Assembly (NCBI GenBank): GCA_902783515.1
Contig: CACZRK010000020.1
Coordinates: 1 to 11,137, forward strand
DNA from: an uncultured Coriobacteriaceae bacterium
GTDB taxonomy: Bacteria > Actinomycetota > Coriobacteriia > Coriobacteriales > UMGS124
Direction: 5' to 3'
DNA length: 11,137 nucleotides
The notes beneath the pieces were generated by a model that saw only the letters and a list, made by a program, of their open reading frames with translations, had not been told where the DNA came from and did no database searches. A program made the position numbers and the translations under genes. This document shows, in pieces, positions 1 through 6,556 of this stretch. Numbering within the stretch: position 1 is the first letter of the stretch; the number at the start of each line of letters is the position of its first letter.

Positions 1-399
1 GCCGTCCGCGCCGGCCTCGCGAGGGGCGTCGTCTGCCGCGGCGCCGGGTGCGGGCGTCGCGGTCTCGCCCGTCCCACTCGCCTCGCGACGCGCGGCGTCC
101 TCCTCGCTGATCTGCCGCGCGATGCGCTCGGCCGACGCGAGGAAGTCCGCGCGCTCCTCCTCGCTCATCAGCTCCAGGCGCGTCCGCAGCACCGCGTCGC
201 GCGTCTCGTGCGTCGCGTCGGTCACGTGGCGCGTCAGCTCGCGGTTCAGGTCGCGTCCCCGCGAGACGACCGTCTGGCCCTGCTCGGCGAGCCTCGTCAC
301 GACCTCCCCGGTCTTCTCCGCCGTGATCGAGACGGCGCCGACGCCCGCCAGGAACAGCGTGCGCAGTCCGTCCAGGCCCGTCGATTTCCCTGTCGCCAT
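1..399 (-). CDS. Phasin-like coiled-coil protein (COG3937 type), 3' end outside window
   Basis: The first 133 residues are visible and the frame is open to the window edge, so the C-terminus is missing. The protein starts with a basic/polar stretch (MATGKSTGLDGLRT), then a short hydrophobic helix (LFLAGVGAVSITAEKTGEVV, residues about 15-34). A long charged amphipathic helix follows to about residue 105 and then an Ala/Gly/Pro/Asp-rich tail. The pattern of a hydrophobic 'AGVGAVSITAEK' turn, then 'LAEQGQ' and a charged helix, is what I know from small phasin-like (PhaF/COG3937) proteins of clostridia and actinobacteria. Some relatives coat polyhydroxyalkanoate granules; in most Gram-positives the role is unknown. 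ATG at 399 is chosen because GGAGAGG (409-415 on the plus strand, reversed) lies 9 bases upstream. No signal peptide is seen. It lies downstream of aspS on the same strand but hairpins separate them, so it is probably transcribed on its own. Confidence 0.7.
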   Translation of the reverse strand, partial: MATGKSTGLDGLRTLFLAGVGAVSITAEKTGEVVTRLAEQGQTVVSRGRDLNRELTRHVTDATHETRDAVLRTRLELMSEEERADFLASAERIARQISEEDAARREASGTGETATPAPGAAADDAPREAGADG

Positions 400-431
400 G
401 ATGACCTGCCTCTCCACGCGACGTCGTCGGC

Positions 432-463
432 CGCCTCCGGCTGGCACGCGCCCGCCGGAGGCG
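432..463 (-). repeat. Perfect 10-bp inverted repeat in the leader of the phasin-like gene
   Basis: CGCCTCCGGC (432-441) pairs perfectly with GCCGGAGGCG (454-463) around a 12-base loop. In the minus-strand direction the hairpin ends 32 bases before the phasin-like start codon and about 16 bases before its ribosome binding site. It could be a leader hairpin affecting translation or mRNA stability, or a further terminator for read-through from aspS. There is no T-run after it on the minus strand, so a simple intrinsic terminator is less likely. Confidence 0.45.
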
Positions 464-554
464 CCCGCGCCGCCTCGCCCGTCGATCGGTTCCTGCGTTT
501 CTTATGCCCATTTCGCCGCGCCCGCCGGCGCTCCGCGCGCGATCCGAACGCAAG

Positions 555-591
555 CGGCCCCGTCGTCCCGCGATCGGGGCAGACGGGGCCG
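555..591 (-). terminator. Hairpin terminator, probably of aspS
   Basis: A perfect 10-bp inverted repeat, CGGCCCCGTC (555-564) with GACGGGGCCG (582-591), is extended inside by CCCG/CGGG (567-570 with 575-578) around a CGAT loop. It lies about 70 bases past the aspS stop codon in the transcription direction. On the minus strand the stem is followed by CTTGCGTT, a poor T-rich tail of the kind common in high-GC actinobacteria. A perfect 10-base palindrome CGGACGTCCG (590-599) overlaps the aspS-proximal edge. The structure is plain; its function as a terminator is inferred from position. Confidence 0.6.
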
Positions 592-613
592 GACGTCCGT
601 CATGCGCACGCGC

Positions 614-636
614 GGTCGCCGCCGTCAGGCGGCACC
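614..636 (-). terminator. Short stem-loop just after aspS, possible first terminator
   Basis: GCCGCC (618-623) and GGCGGC (628-633) flank a 4-base loop, and the stem continues as GGT/ACC (614-616 with 634-636) past a single bulged base, giving about 9 pairs. It lies about 24 bases after the aspS stop codon. No T-tract follows on the minus strand. It may protect the 3' end of the mRNA or act together with the larger hairpin at 555-591. Confidence 0.4.
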
Positions 637-659
637 GACGCGTCAGTCAGGGTCAGGCG

Positions 660-2438
660 CTACAGGACGCGCAGCGAGACCTCCTTGAGCTGCTTGCCCG
701 TCACCTCGGACGGCGCGCCGCTCATGAGCTCGGAGCCGGAGGACGTCTTCGGGAACGCGATGACGTCGCGAATCGACTTGGAGCCGGAGAGCAGCATGCA
801 GGCGCGGTCCAGGCCCATGGCGAAGCCGCCGTGGGTCGGGGCGCCGTACTGCAGCGCCTCGATGAGGAAGCCGAACTGGGCGCGTGCGCGCTCCTCGGTA
901 AAGCCCATCGCCTTCAGGACGCGCATCTGCAGCTCGGCGTCGTGGATACGGATCGTGCCGCCGCCGACCTCGTAGCCGTCCATGACGAAGTCGTAGGAGT
1001 AGGAGCCGACCTTCAGCGGGTCGGTCTCGATGAGCGACAGGTCGCCCTTCGGCATCGTGAACGCGTGGTGCTCGGCGCTGATGCGGTGCTCCTCCTCGTC
1101 GTACTTGAACATCGGGAAGTCCACGACCCACAGGAAGTCGTGGCCCGTGCGCTCGACGTGCAGCGCGTCGGCCATGTGCTGACGCATGCCGCCCAGGATC
1201 TCGTCGGCCTTCTTGCGGCCGGTCGCGGCGAACATTACGAGGTCGCCGGGCTCGACCTCGGCGATCTGACGGAGCTGCGCCATCTCCTCGTCGGAGAAGA
1301 ACTTCACGATCGGCGAGTTCACGCTGCCGTCGGGCCTGAAGGCGATCCAGGCGAGGCCCTTCGCGCCGAACGTGGAGGCGACGCCCTCCAGCTTGTCGAT
1401 CTCGCCGCGGCTCCAGGCGCCCGCGCCCTTGGCGTTCAGGCACTTGACGACCTCGCCCTCGGTGTTCGCGGCGGAGGCAAAGACCTTGAACTTCGAGTCG
1501 CGGAACACGTCCGTCACGTCGTGCAGGAACATCTCGTAGCGGGTGTCGGGCTTGTCGCTGCCGTAGGTGTCCATGGCCTCCCAGTAGGGCATGCGGCGCA
1601 GCGGCGCGGGGAAGTCCACGCCCATCTTGCCGAAGGCCTCGGTGAAGACCTCCTCCATCGTGTCCAGCACGTCGTCCATGGTCACGAACGACATCTCCAG
1701 GTCCACCTGCGTGAACTCGGGCTGACGGTCGGCGCGCAGGTCCTCGTCGCGGAAGCACCGGGCCACCTGGTAGTAGCGCTCCACGCCGGCGACCATCAGC
1801 AGCTGCTTGAGCAGCTGGGGCGACTGCGGCAGGGCGTAGAAGTGGCCGGGCTGCTGGCGGGACGGGACGATGAAGTCGCGCGCGCCCTCGGGGGTGGACT
1901 TCGTCAGGTAGGGCGTCTCGACCTCCATGAAGCCGCGCGCGTGCAGCGCCTCGCGCATGGCCCAGGTGAACTGGTCGCGGATCTTCAGGTTTGCGAGCAT
2001 CTCGGGACGGCGCAGGTCCAGGTAGCGATAGCGCAGGCGCGTGTCCTCGCTCGTCTCGATGCCGTTCTCTATCGAGAAGGGCGGGGTCTTGGCCTTGTTG
2101 ATGACCTTCACGTCGTGGATGAGGACCTCCACCTCGCCGGTCGGCATGTTGGGGTTCTCGGTGTCGTCCGGGCGGCGGCGGACGACGCCGGTGACCTGGA
2201 TCGGCCACTCCGGGCGGATGGTCTCGGCCTCGTGGAACGCCTCGGCGCCGGAGAGCTCCGGATCAAACGTGCACTGGGTGAGGCCCTCGCGGTCGCGCAG
2301 GTCGACGAAGATCAGGCCGCCATGGTCGCGACGATGCTGCACCCATCCGTCAAGGGTGACCGTCTCGCCGATGTTCTCGGCGCGCAGCTCACCGCAGGTG
2401 TGGTCATGGGTGCTGTGCTGGTTGAGCACGCTGGTCAT
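660..2438 (-). CDS. aspS: Aspartate--tRNA ligase (bacterial type, probably non-discriminating)
   Basis: A 592-residue class II synthetase that charges tRNA with aspartate in the cytoplasm; the length is normal for bacterial AspRS. Domains in order: N-terminal OB-fold anticodon-binding domain (about 1-120, with GWVQHRRDHGGLIFVDLRDR at 31-50); catalytic domain with motif 2 around 229-247 (RCFRDEDLRADRQPEFTQV) and SPQLLKQLLM at 206-215; the bacterial GAD insertion at about 310-430; and the rest of the catalytic core with YEVGGG (489-494) and motif 3 GFAMGLDRACMLL (538-550), ending in SIRDVIAFPK. Start at 2438 is preferred over an in-frame upstream GTG/ATG near 2534, because AAAGGAG (2449-2455 reversed) precedes it by 10 bases and homology begins about there. 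His39 sits where non-discriminating bacterial AspRS carry His and E. coli has Leu, so it may also charge tRNA-Asn with Asp; that part is inference. It appears monocistronic with hairpins after the stop. Confidence 0.97.
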   Translation of the reverse strand: MTSVLNQHSTHDHTCGELRAENIGETVTLDGWVQHRRDHGGLIFVDLRDREGLTQCTFDPELSGAEAFHEAETIRPEWPIQVTGVVRRRPDDTENPNMPTGEVEVLIHDVKVINKAKTPPFSIENGIETSEDTRLRYRYLDLRRPEMLANLKIRDQFTWAMREALHARGFMEVETPYLTKSTPEGARDFIVPSRQQPGHFYALPQSPQLLKQLLMVAGVERYYQVARCFRDEDLRADRQPEFTQVDLEMSFVTMDDVLDTMEEVFTEAFGKMGVDFPAPLRRMPYWEAMDTYGSDKPDTRYEMFLHDVTDVFRDSKFKVFASAANTEGEVVKCLNAKGAGAWSRGEIDKLEGVASTFGAKGLAWIAFRPDGSVNSPIVKFFSDEEMAQLRQIAEVEPGDLVMFAATGRKKADEILGGMRQHMADALHVERTGHDFLWVVDFPMFKYDEEEHRISAEHHAFTMPKGDLSLIETDPLKVGSYSYDFVMDGYEVGGGTIRIHDAELQMRVLKAMGFTEERARAQFGFLIEALQYGAPTHGGFAMGLDRACMLLSGSKSIRDVIAFPKTSSGSELMSGAPSEVTGKQLKEVSLRVL

Positions 2439-2601
2439 AAAGCGACAGCTCCTTTGTTGGGTCTCGTGTGTTACGACGCCGTCGGCACGGGCGCGCGGGC
2501 GGCACCGACGTCGGGGCGGACGCCCTCGGCGCACAGGTCAAGGCATACGGCTTTGCATGATACCGCCGCCCGGCGACCGCGCGGCGCACCGCGTTTGATG
2601 T
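2439..2601 (-). promoter_or_regulatory. Intergenic region with a likely aspS promoter and leader
   Basis: This 163-base gap lies between the stop of the DUF47 gene and the aspS start. On the minus strand a TATCAT hexamer (2557-2562), 5 of 6 matches to a -10 box, could start a leader of about 110 bases for aspS, but I see no acceptable -35 box at 16-18 bases. A TTGACC on the same strand (2536-2541) has only GC-rich sequence where its -10 would be. The AAAGGAG ribosome binding site is at 2449-2455. No T-box or other riboswitch fold is recognisable. No clear terminator for the DUF47 gene is visible, so read-through into aspS is possible. Confidence 0.3.
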
Positions 2602-3240
2602 TTACGTGTTCTTCAGGGCGATCGTGGACATGATGGAGGCGGCCCGCTCGCACGCGTCGCACGCCTTCTCCATGTGCGAGTACATGCTGTTCCAGCCGAG
2701 CAGGTACGCGACGGGGGCGTCCGCGTGGTTCACGAACAGGTCGCGCTTCGCCTCCATGTACCGCTCGTCGCCCTCGCTCTCGCGCGCGTGCACGTCGGCG
2801 ATGAGGCGGCCCAGCTTCTTGGGCTTCTTGAACTCGTCAAAGGCCTTCACGGCGGCGCGCAGCGCGACGGTCGCCGCGTTGAGGGTCCCCACCATCGCGA
2901 CGGCGCCGGGGTGCAGCTCGTGCAGGTCGTACATGTACAGGTGCTGCACGATCTCGTCGATGCCGTCCATCACGTCGTCCAGGCACTGCGCCAGCTCGGA
3001 GACGTCCTCGCGGTCGATCGGCGGCATGAACTCCACGGCGAGGTGCGTGATGATGTCGTGGGTGACCTCGTCGCAGGCGTTCTCGATCGCGTGGATGGCC
3101 GTGAGCTGCTCCTGCGCCCACCCCTCGTCCTGCGGTCGGAAGTCGTTGACGAGCGCGACGAGCCTGGCAGACCCCTCGCACGCGCAGTCCATCTGGCGGA
3201 CGAAGCCGTCAAAGTAGTCGAACTTGCCCTTGCTGCCCAT
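2602..3240 (-). CDS. DUF47 / PhoU-like phosphate transport regulator
   Basis: A 212-residue, all-helical soluble protein of the DUF47 family (COG1392, PhoU-like, close to the usual size of about 205-215). Family hallmarks are visible: ENACDEVTHDI (53-63), FMPPIDREDV followed by LDDVMDGIDEI (71-97), ESEGDERY (154-161) and EKACDACERAA (191-201). The repeated acidic E/DxxxD pairs resemble the metal-cluster motifs of PhoU. DUF47 proteins usually sit beside and modulate Pit-type low-affinity phosphate (or other ion) permeases; no permease gene lies beside this one. Start ATG at 3240 is preferred because GGGAG (3250-3254 reversed) is 9 bases upstream; the in-frame ATG at 3249 directly abuts that site. 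It is transcribed away from the M16C peptidase gene. Family assignment is secure; the target is not known. Confidence 0.88.
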   Translation of the reverse strand: MGSKGKFDYFDGFVRQMDCACEGSARLVALVNDFRPQDEGWAQEQLTAIHAIENACDEVTHDIITHLAVEFMPPIDREDVSELAQCLDDVMDGIDEIVQHLYMYDLHELHPGAVAMVGTLNAATVALRAAVKAFDEFKKPKKLGRLIADVHARESEGDERYMEAKRDLFVNHADAPVAYLLGWNSMYSHMEKACDACERAASIMSTIALKNT

Positions 3241-3462
3241 CTGCCGCATCTCCCGTCGCCGTGTCCGCCATGTCGCGCACAACCCCCGGCGCGTAGCGTA
3301 CCCCAAACGGACCGCGGTGGGGCGCGGCGCGTGACACTGCGGGGGAAATGTGAACGGCGGGCGGGCGTGGGCGCGCAACGGGCATACTGTGCGTACGAGC
3401 CCGCGGCGCGACCCGCGCGAGCGGGCGACCCATCCGACGCGCGTCAGAAAGGCAAGGCACCC
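3241..3462. promoter_or_regulatory. Divergent intergenic region between DUF47 gene and M16C peptidase gene
   Basis: These 222 bases must hold the promoters of both divergent genes, but neither shows a clean -35/-10 pair. On the plus strand, CATACT (3383-3388; overlapping TACTGT 3385-3390) is the best -10-like site, about 75 bases before the peptidase start. GTGACA (3331-3336) resembles a -35 box but is too far from it. On the minus strand TACGCT (3295-3300) fits the loose TAnnnT pattern. A small hairpin with a GCGA tetraloop (CCCGC 3412-3416, GCGGG 3421-3425) lies in the peptidase leader. The peptidase ribosome binding site is AAAGG (3448-3452) or AAGG (3454-3457). Confidence 0.35.
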
Positions 3463-6405
3463 ATGTCAGCTTCCCCGCAGCACGCCTCGGGCGAGGGCCC
3501 CCGCGTCCCCGCCGTCGGCGACCGTCTGCACGGCTTCGTCGTCCAGAGGGTCGAGGATCTGCCCGAGATCGACGGCAAGGCGGTCGTCATGCGCCACGAG
3601 GCGGCGGGCACGCCGCTGCTGTGGCTCGCCAACGACGACGCGAACAAGTCGTTCGCGATCGCCTTCAAGACGCCGCCCGCCGACGACACCGGCGTGTTCC
3701 ACATCCTGGAGCACTCGGTGCTGTGCGGCAGCGACCGCTACCCCGTGAAGGAGCCCTTCGTCAACCTGCTCAAGACGTCCATGCAGACGTTCCTGAACGC
3801 GCTGACGTTCGCGGACAAGACCATGTACCCCGTCGCGAGCACGAACGAGCAGGACCTGCTCAACCTCATGGACGTGTACATGGACGCCGTGCTCCACCCC
3901 TGCCTCTACCACAAGCCCACGGTCTTTGAGCAGGAGGGCTGGCACCTGGAGCTGGACGACCCGGACGGCGCGCTGCGCTACAACGGCGTCGTGCTCAACG
4001 AGATGAAGGGCGCCCTGTCCGACCCCGACGACTTCGCGCTGCAGGCCCTGAACCGCGCGCTGTTCCCCGACACGGCCTACGGCTTTGAGAGCGGCGGCAA
4101 CCCCCGCGCGATCCCCACGCTCACCTACGAGTCGTACGTGGACACGCACCGCCGCCACTACAACGCCCGCAACGCCCGGATCGTGCTCTACGGCGACCTT
4201 GACGTCGCCCGCGAGCTCGCCCTGCTGGACGAGCGCTACCTGCGCGACGCCGCGGAGCCCGCCGGCGAGCCCAACCCCCTCGCGCTGCAGGCGCCCGTCG
4301 TGAACCTCGGCGCGACCTGCACCATGGACACGACGCCGGACAACGCCTGCGTCATGCTCGGCTACGTCGTGGGCACCTACGCGCAGCGCCGCGAGGTGCT
4401 CGCCGCCGACGTGCTCGTGGACGCCCTCATGGGCTCCAACGAGGCGCCCCTCAAGAAGCGCCTGCTGGACGCCGGCCTGGGCAGCGACGTGGACGCCTTC
4501 CTCTACGACGGCCTGCTGCAGCCCTACGTCGTCTTTGAGCTGCGCGGCGCGCGCCCGGGGGTGGGCGACGCGTTCCGCGAGGCGCTGGAGGGCGCGGTCG
4601 CCGAGCTCGTGCGCGACGGCATCCCGCGCGCGGCGCTGGAGGCGTCGCTCGAGTCGCTCTCGTTCGAGCTGCGCGAGCGCGACTACGGCTACGCGGACGG
4701 GGTGGCGCTCGCCGTGCACGCGATGAACGGCTGGCTGTACGACGACGAGATGCCCGTGGACTACCTGCGCTACGAGGACGACCTCACCGCCCTGCGCCAG
4801 ACGCGCTTCGAGGACGCGCTTGACCGCCTCGTCACCCGCTGCGCCCACAAGGCGCAGGTGACGCTCGTCCCCTCCTCCGACGAGGCCAGCTCGCCCGCCG
4901 CGCAGGAGGCCGCCGAGCTCGCCCGCCGCAAGGCGGCGATGACGCCCGCGCAGGTCGCCCGGACGATCGAGCACACCCGCGAGCTGCACGCGCTGCAGGC
5001 GGCGCCCGACACGCCCGAGCAGCTCGCCACGCTGCCGCGCCTCGGCCGCGAGGACATCGGTCCCGCGCCGCACGACCCGGCGTTCGAGCTGGTGGACGGC
5101 GCGACCGTCCCCTACGTCTACCACGCCGTGCCCACGCGCCGCATCGACTACGTGCAGCACTACTTTGACCTGTCGCACCTGTCCTACGACGAGCTGCCCG
5201 CGGTCACGCTGCTCGGCTCGCTGCTCGGCAAGCTCGGCACCGCCCGGCACGACGCGTCCGAGCTGGACACGCTGCTCGAGGCCCGCCTCGGTCGCCTGAC
5301 CTTCGGCGCCGCGGTCCACCTTGACGAGGCGACCGGCGAGCCCGTGGCGCGCATGGCGGTGGGCACGAGCGCCATCGAGGAGAACCTGGACAGCCTCGTG
5401 GACCTGCCCTCCGAGGTCTGGTCCTCGACCGACTTCACCGACCTCGCGCGCATTCGGACGATCCTTGAGCAGCAGCGCCTGAACCTCGAGCAGGGCTTCG
5501 CCGCGAGCGGCCACACCTACGCGCTCGGCCGCGCCCTCACCTACGTCTCCCCCCTGCACCGGCTCGCCCAGCGCTTCGGGGGGATCGACTACTACCGCTA
5601 CGTCCGCGACCTGCTCGACCACTTTGACGAGCGCGCGGCCGACCTGCCCGCCCGGCTCGCCGACCTCGCGGCGCGCGTCTTCGTCCGCGAGGGCGCGCTG
5701 TCCAGCTTCGCCGGGACGCGCGGCGACTGCGACCGCTTCTGGGCGCACGCCGACGAGGGCGGCCTCGCCCTGGGCAGCCTGTCCGCCGAGGAGCGCGGGC
5801 GGCGCCTGGTGATCCCCGCGCCCACCGTGGCCAACGAGGCCTTCGTCGTGCCGACCGACGTCTGCTTCGTCGCGAAGGCCGACGACGCCGCCCACGCGCA
5901 GGTGCGCTACAGTGGCGCCTGGGAGGTCGCCTCGCGCGCGCTCAGCTATGGCTACCTCTGGGACGAGGTCCGCGTGCAGGGGGGCGCCTATGGGTGCGGC
6001 TTCCGCGTGCGCCCCGACGGCTGCGTGGGCTACTACACGTACCGCGACGCGCACCTGGACGAGACCCTGGCGCGCCTGGATGCGGCCGGCGGCTGGCTCG
6101 CGTCCTTCGCGCCGACCGAGTCCGAGCTCACCGGCTACGTGGTCAGCACCGTCGCGGGGCACGACGCGCCGCTGCGCCCCCGCGCCGTCGCCATCCGGCA
6201 GGACGCCGACGTGCTGACGCACCGCGACCCCGCCTGGCGCGACCGCGTCCGCCAGGAGGAGCTGGACTGCCGGGCCGAGCAGCTGCGCGCGCTCGCCCCG
6301 GCGCTGGACAGGCTCGCCGCGCGTGACGCGGTGTGCGTGTTCGGCAGCAGGCAGATCATCGAGTCCGCCAAGACGCGGCTCGACGTCGTGGACCTGCTCG
6401 GGTAG
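3463..6405 (+). CDS. M16C family zinc metallopeptidase (PreP/Cym1-like, insulinase superfamily)
   Basis: A 980-residue inverted-zincin peptidase. The active site is intact: HILEH at 80-84 (HxxEH; His80 and His84 bind zinc, Glu83 is catalytic) and the distal ligand Glu180 in VVLNEMKGALS. The spacing of 96 residues between His84 and Glu180 matches that of PreP. The C-terminal half keeps the substrate-binding pair Arg837 and Tyr843 in RVQGGAYGCGF. The order is thus two M16 half-domains, the M16C-associated linker region with helices near 480-560, and two further M16 domains, all on one chain. Known relatives cut short unfolded peptides inside a closed chamber. No signal peptide or membrane segment is seen, so the enzyme is probably cytoplasmic. 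ATG at 3463 is chosen because homology begins soon after it and AAAGG lies 10 bases upstream; the frame is open for 789 bases further upstream, but that part is antisense to the DUF47 gene. It is the only plus-strand gene and stands alone, ending at the hairpin 6438-6480. Confidence 0.95.
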   Translation: MSASPQHASGEGPRVPAVGDRLHGFVVQRVEDLPEIDGKAVVMRHEAAGTPLLWLANDDANKSFAIAFKTPPADDTGVFHILEHSVLCGSDRYPVKEPFVNLLKTSMQTFLNALTFADKTMYPVASTNEQDLLNLMDVYMDAVLHPCLYHKPTVFEQEGWHLELDDPDGALRYNGVVLNEMKGALSDPDDFALQALNRALFPDTAYGFESGGNPRAIPTLTYESYVDTHRRHYNARNARIVLYGDLDVARELALLDERYLRDAAEPAGEPNPLALQAPVVNLGATCTMDTTPDNACVMLGYVVGTYAQRREVLAADVLVDALMGSNEAPLKKRLLDAGLGSDVDAFLYDGLLQPYVVFELRGARPGVGDAFREALEGAVAELVRDGIPRAALEASLESLSFELRERDYGYADGVALAVHAMNGWLYDDEMPVDYLRYEDDLTALRQTRFEDALDRLVTRCAHKAQVTLVPSSDEASSPAAQEAAELARRKAAMTPAQVARTIEHTRELHALQAAPDTPEQLATLPRLGREDIGPAPHDPAFELVDGATVPYVYHAVPTRRIDYVQHYFDLSHLSYDELPAVTLLGSLLGKLGTARHDASELDTLLEARLGRLTFGAAVHLDEATGEPVARMAVGTSAIEENLDSLVDLPSEVWSSTDFTDLARIRTILEQQRLNLEQGFAASGHTYALGRALTYVSPLHRLAQRFGGIDYYRYVRDLLDHFDERAADLPARLADLAARVFVREGALSSFAGTRGDCDRFWAHADEGGLALGSLSAEERGRRLVIPAPTVANEAFVVPTDVCFVAKADDAAHAQVRYSGAWEVASRALSYGYLWDEVRVQGGAYGCGFRVRPDGCVGYYTYRDAHLDETLARLDAAGGWLASFAPTESELTGYVVSTVAGHDAPLRPRAVAIRQDADVLTHRDPAWRDRVRQEELDCRAEQLRALAPALDRLAARDAVCVFGSRQIIESAKTRLDVVDLLG

Positions 6406-6437
6406 AGCGCCGCGGCGCGAGGGCGCGCGGAACGCGC

Positions 6438-6480
6438 GACGGCGCCGCCGCCCGGGACCACCCGGGGCGACGGCGCCGTC
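6438..6480. terminator. Strong hairpin between convergent genes, probable bidirectional terminator
   Basis: The left arm 6438-6456 (GACGGCGCCG, then CCGCCCGGG) pairs with the right arm 6461-6480 (CCCGGGGCGA, then CGGCGCCGTC) around an ACCA loop, giving about 18-19 pairs with one mismatch and one bulged base. It starts 33 bases after the M16C peptidase stop and is 77 bases past the dapL stop on the other strand. TT follows the stem on the plus strand and only GCGCGTT on the minus strand, so T-tracts are minimal. Its position between two gene ends and its length support termination in both directions. Confidence 0.75.
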
Positions 6481-6556
6481 TTCGCGTCATGCGTCTCGCC
6501 ACTCGATCATGCGACCCGCGGCCGGGCGTCCCCTGCCGGAGGCGCGGCCGACGACG

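Noticed and set aside
598..606. CGTCATGCG as a repeated downstream element (598, 6485, 7851)
   Set aside because: Three copies lie in gene-end regions, but another is inside the peptidase coding sequence at about 3585, so a dedicated element is not supported.
2536..2541. TTGACC on the minus strand as a -35 box for aspS
   Set aside because: No AT-containing hexamer lies 16-18 bases downstream; only GC-rich sequence is there.
2439..2601. T-box or other riboswitch upstream of aspS
   Set aside because: No specifier-like stem, no conserved T-box bulge sequence and no terminator/antiterminator pair could be found.
504..2633. 709-codon plus-strand open frame opposite aspS
   Set aside because: Antisense shadow of aspS; low-complexity composition and no family resemblance.
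2674..3462. In-frame upstream extension of the M16C peptidase (263 codons)
   Set aside because: It is antisense to the DUF47 gene, has no homology features, and a good start with a ribosome binding site exists at 3463.
3466..6222. 918-codon open frame on the minus strand opposite the M16C peptidase
   Set aside because: It is the antisense shadow of a GC-rich gene: the translation is Val/Gly/Arg/His-rich with no recognisable domain, while the plus strand encodes a complete peptidase.
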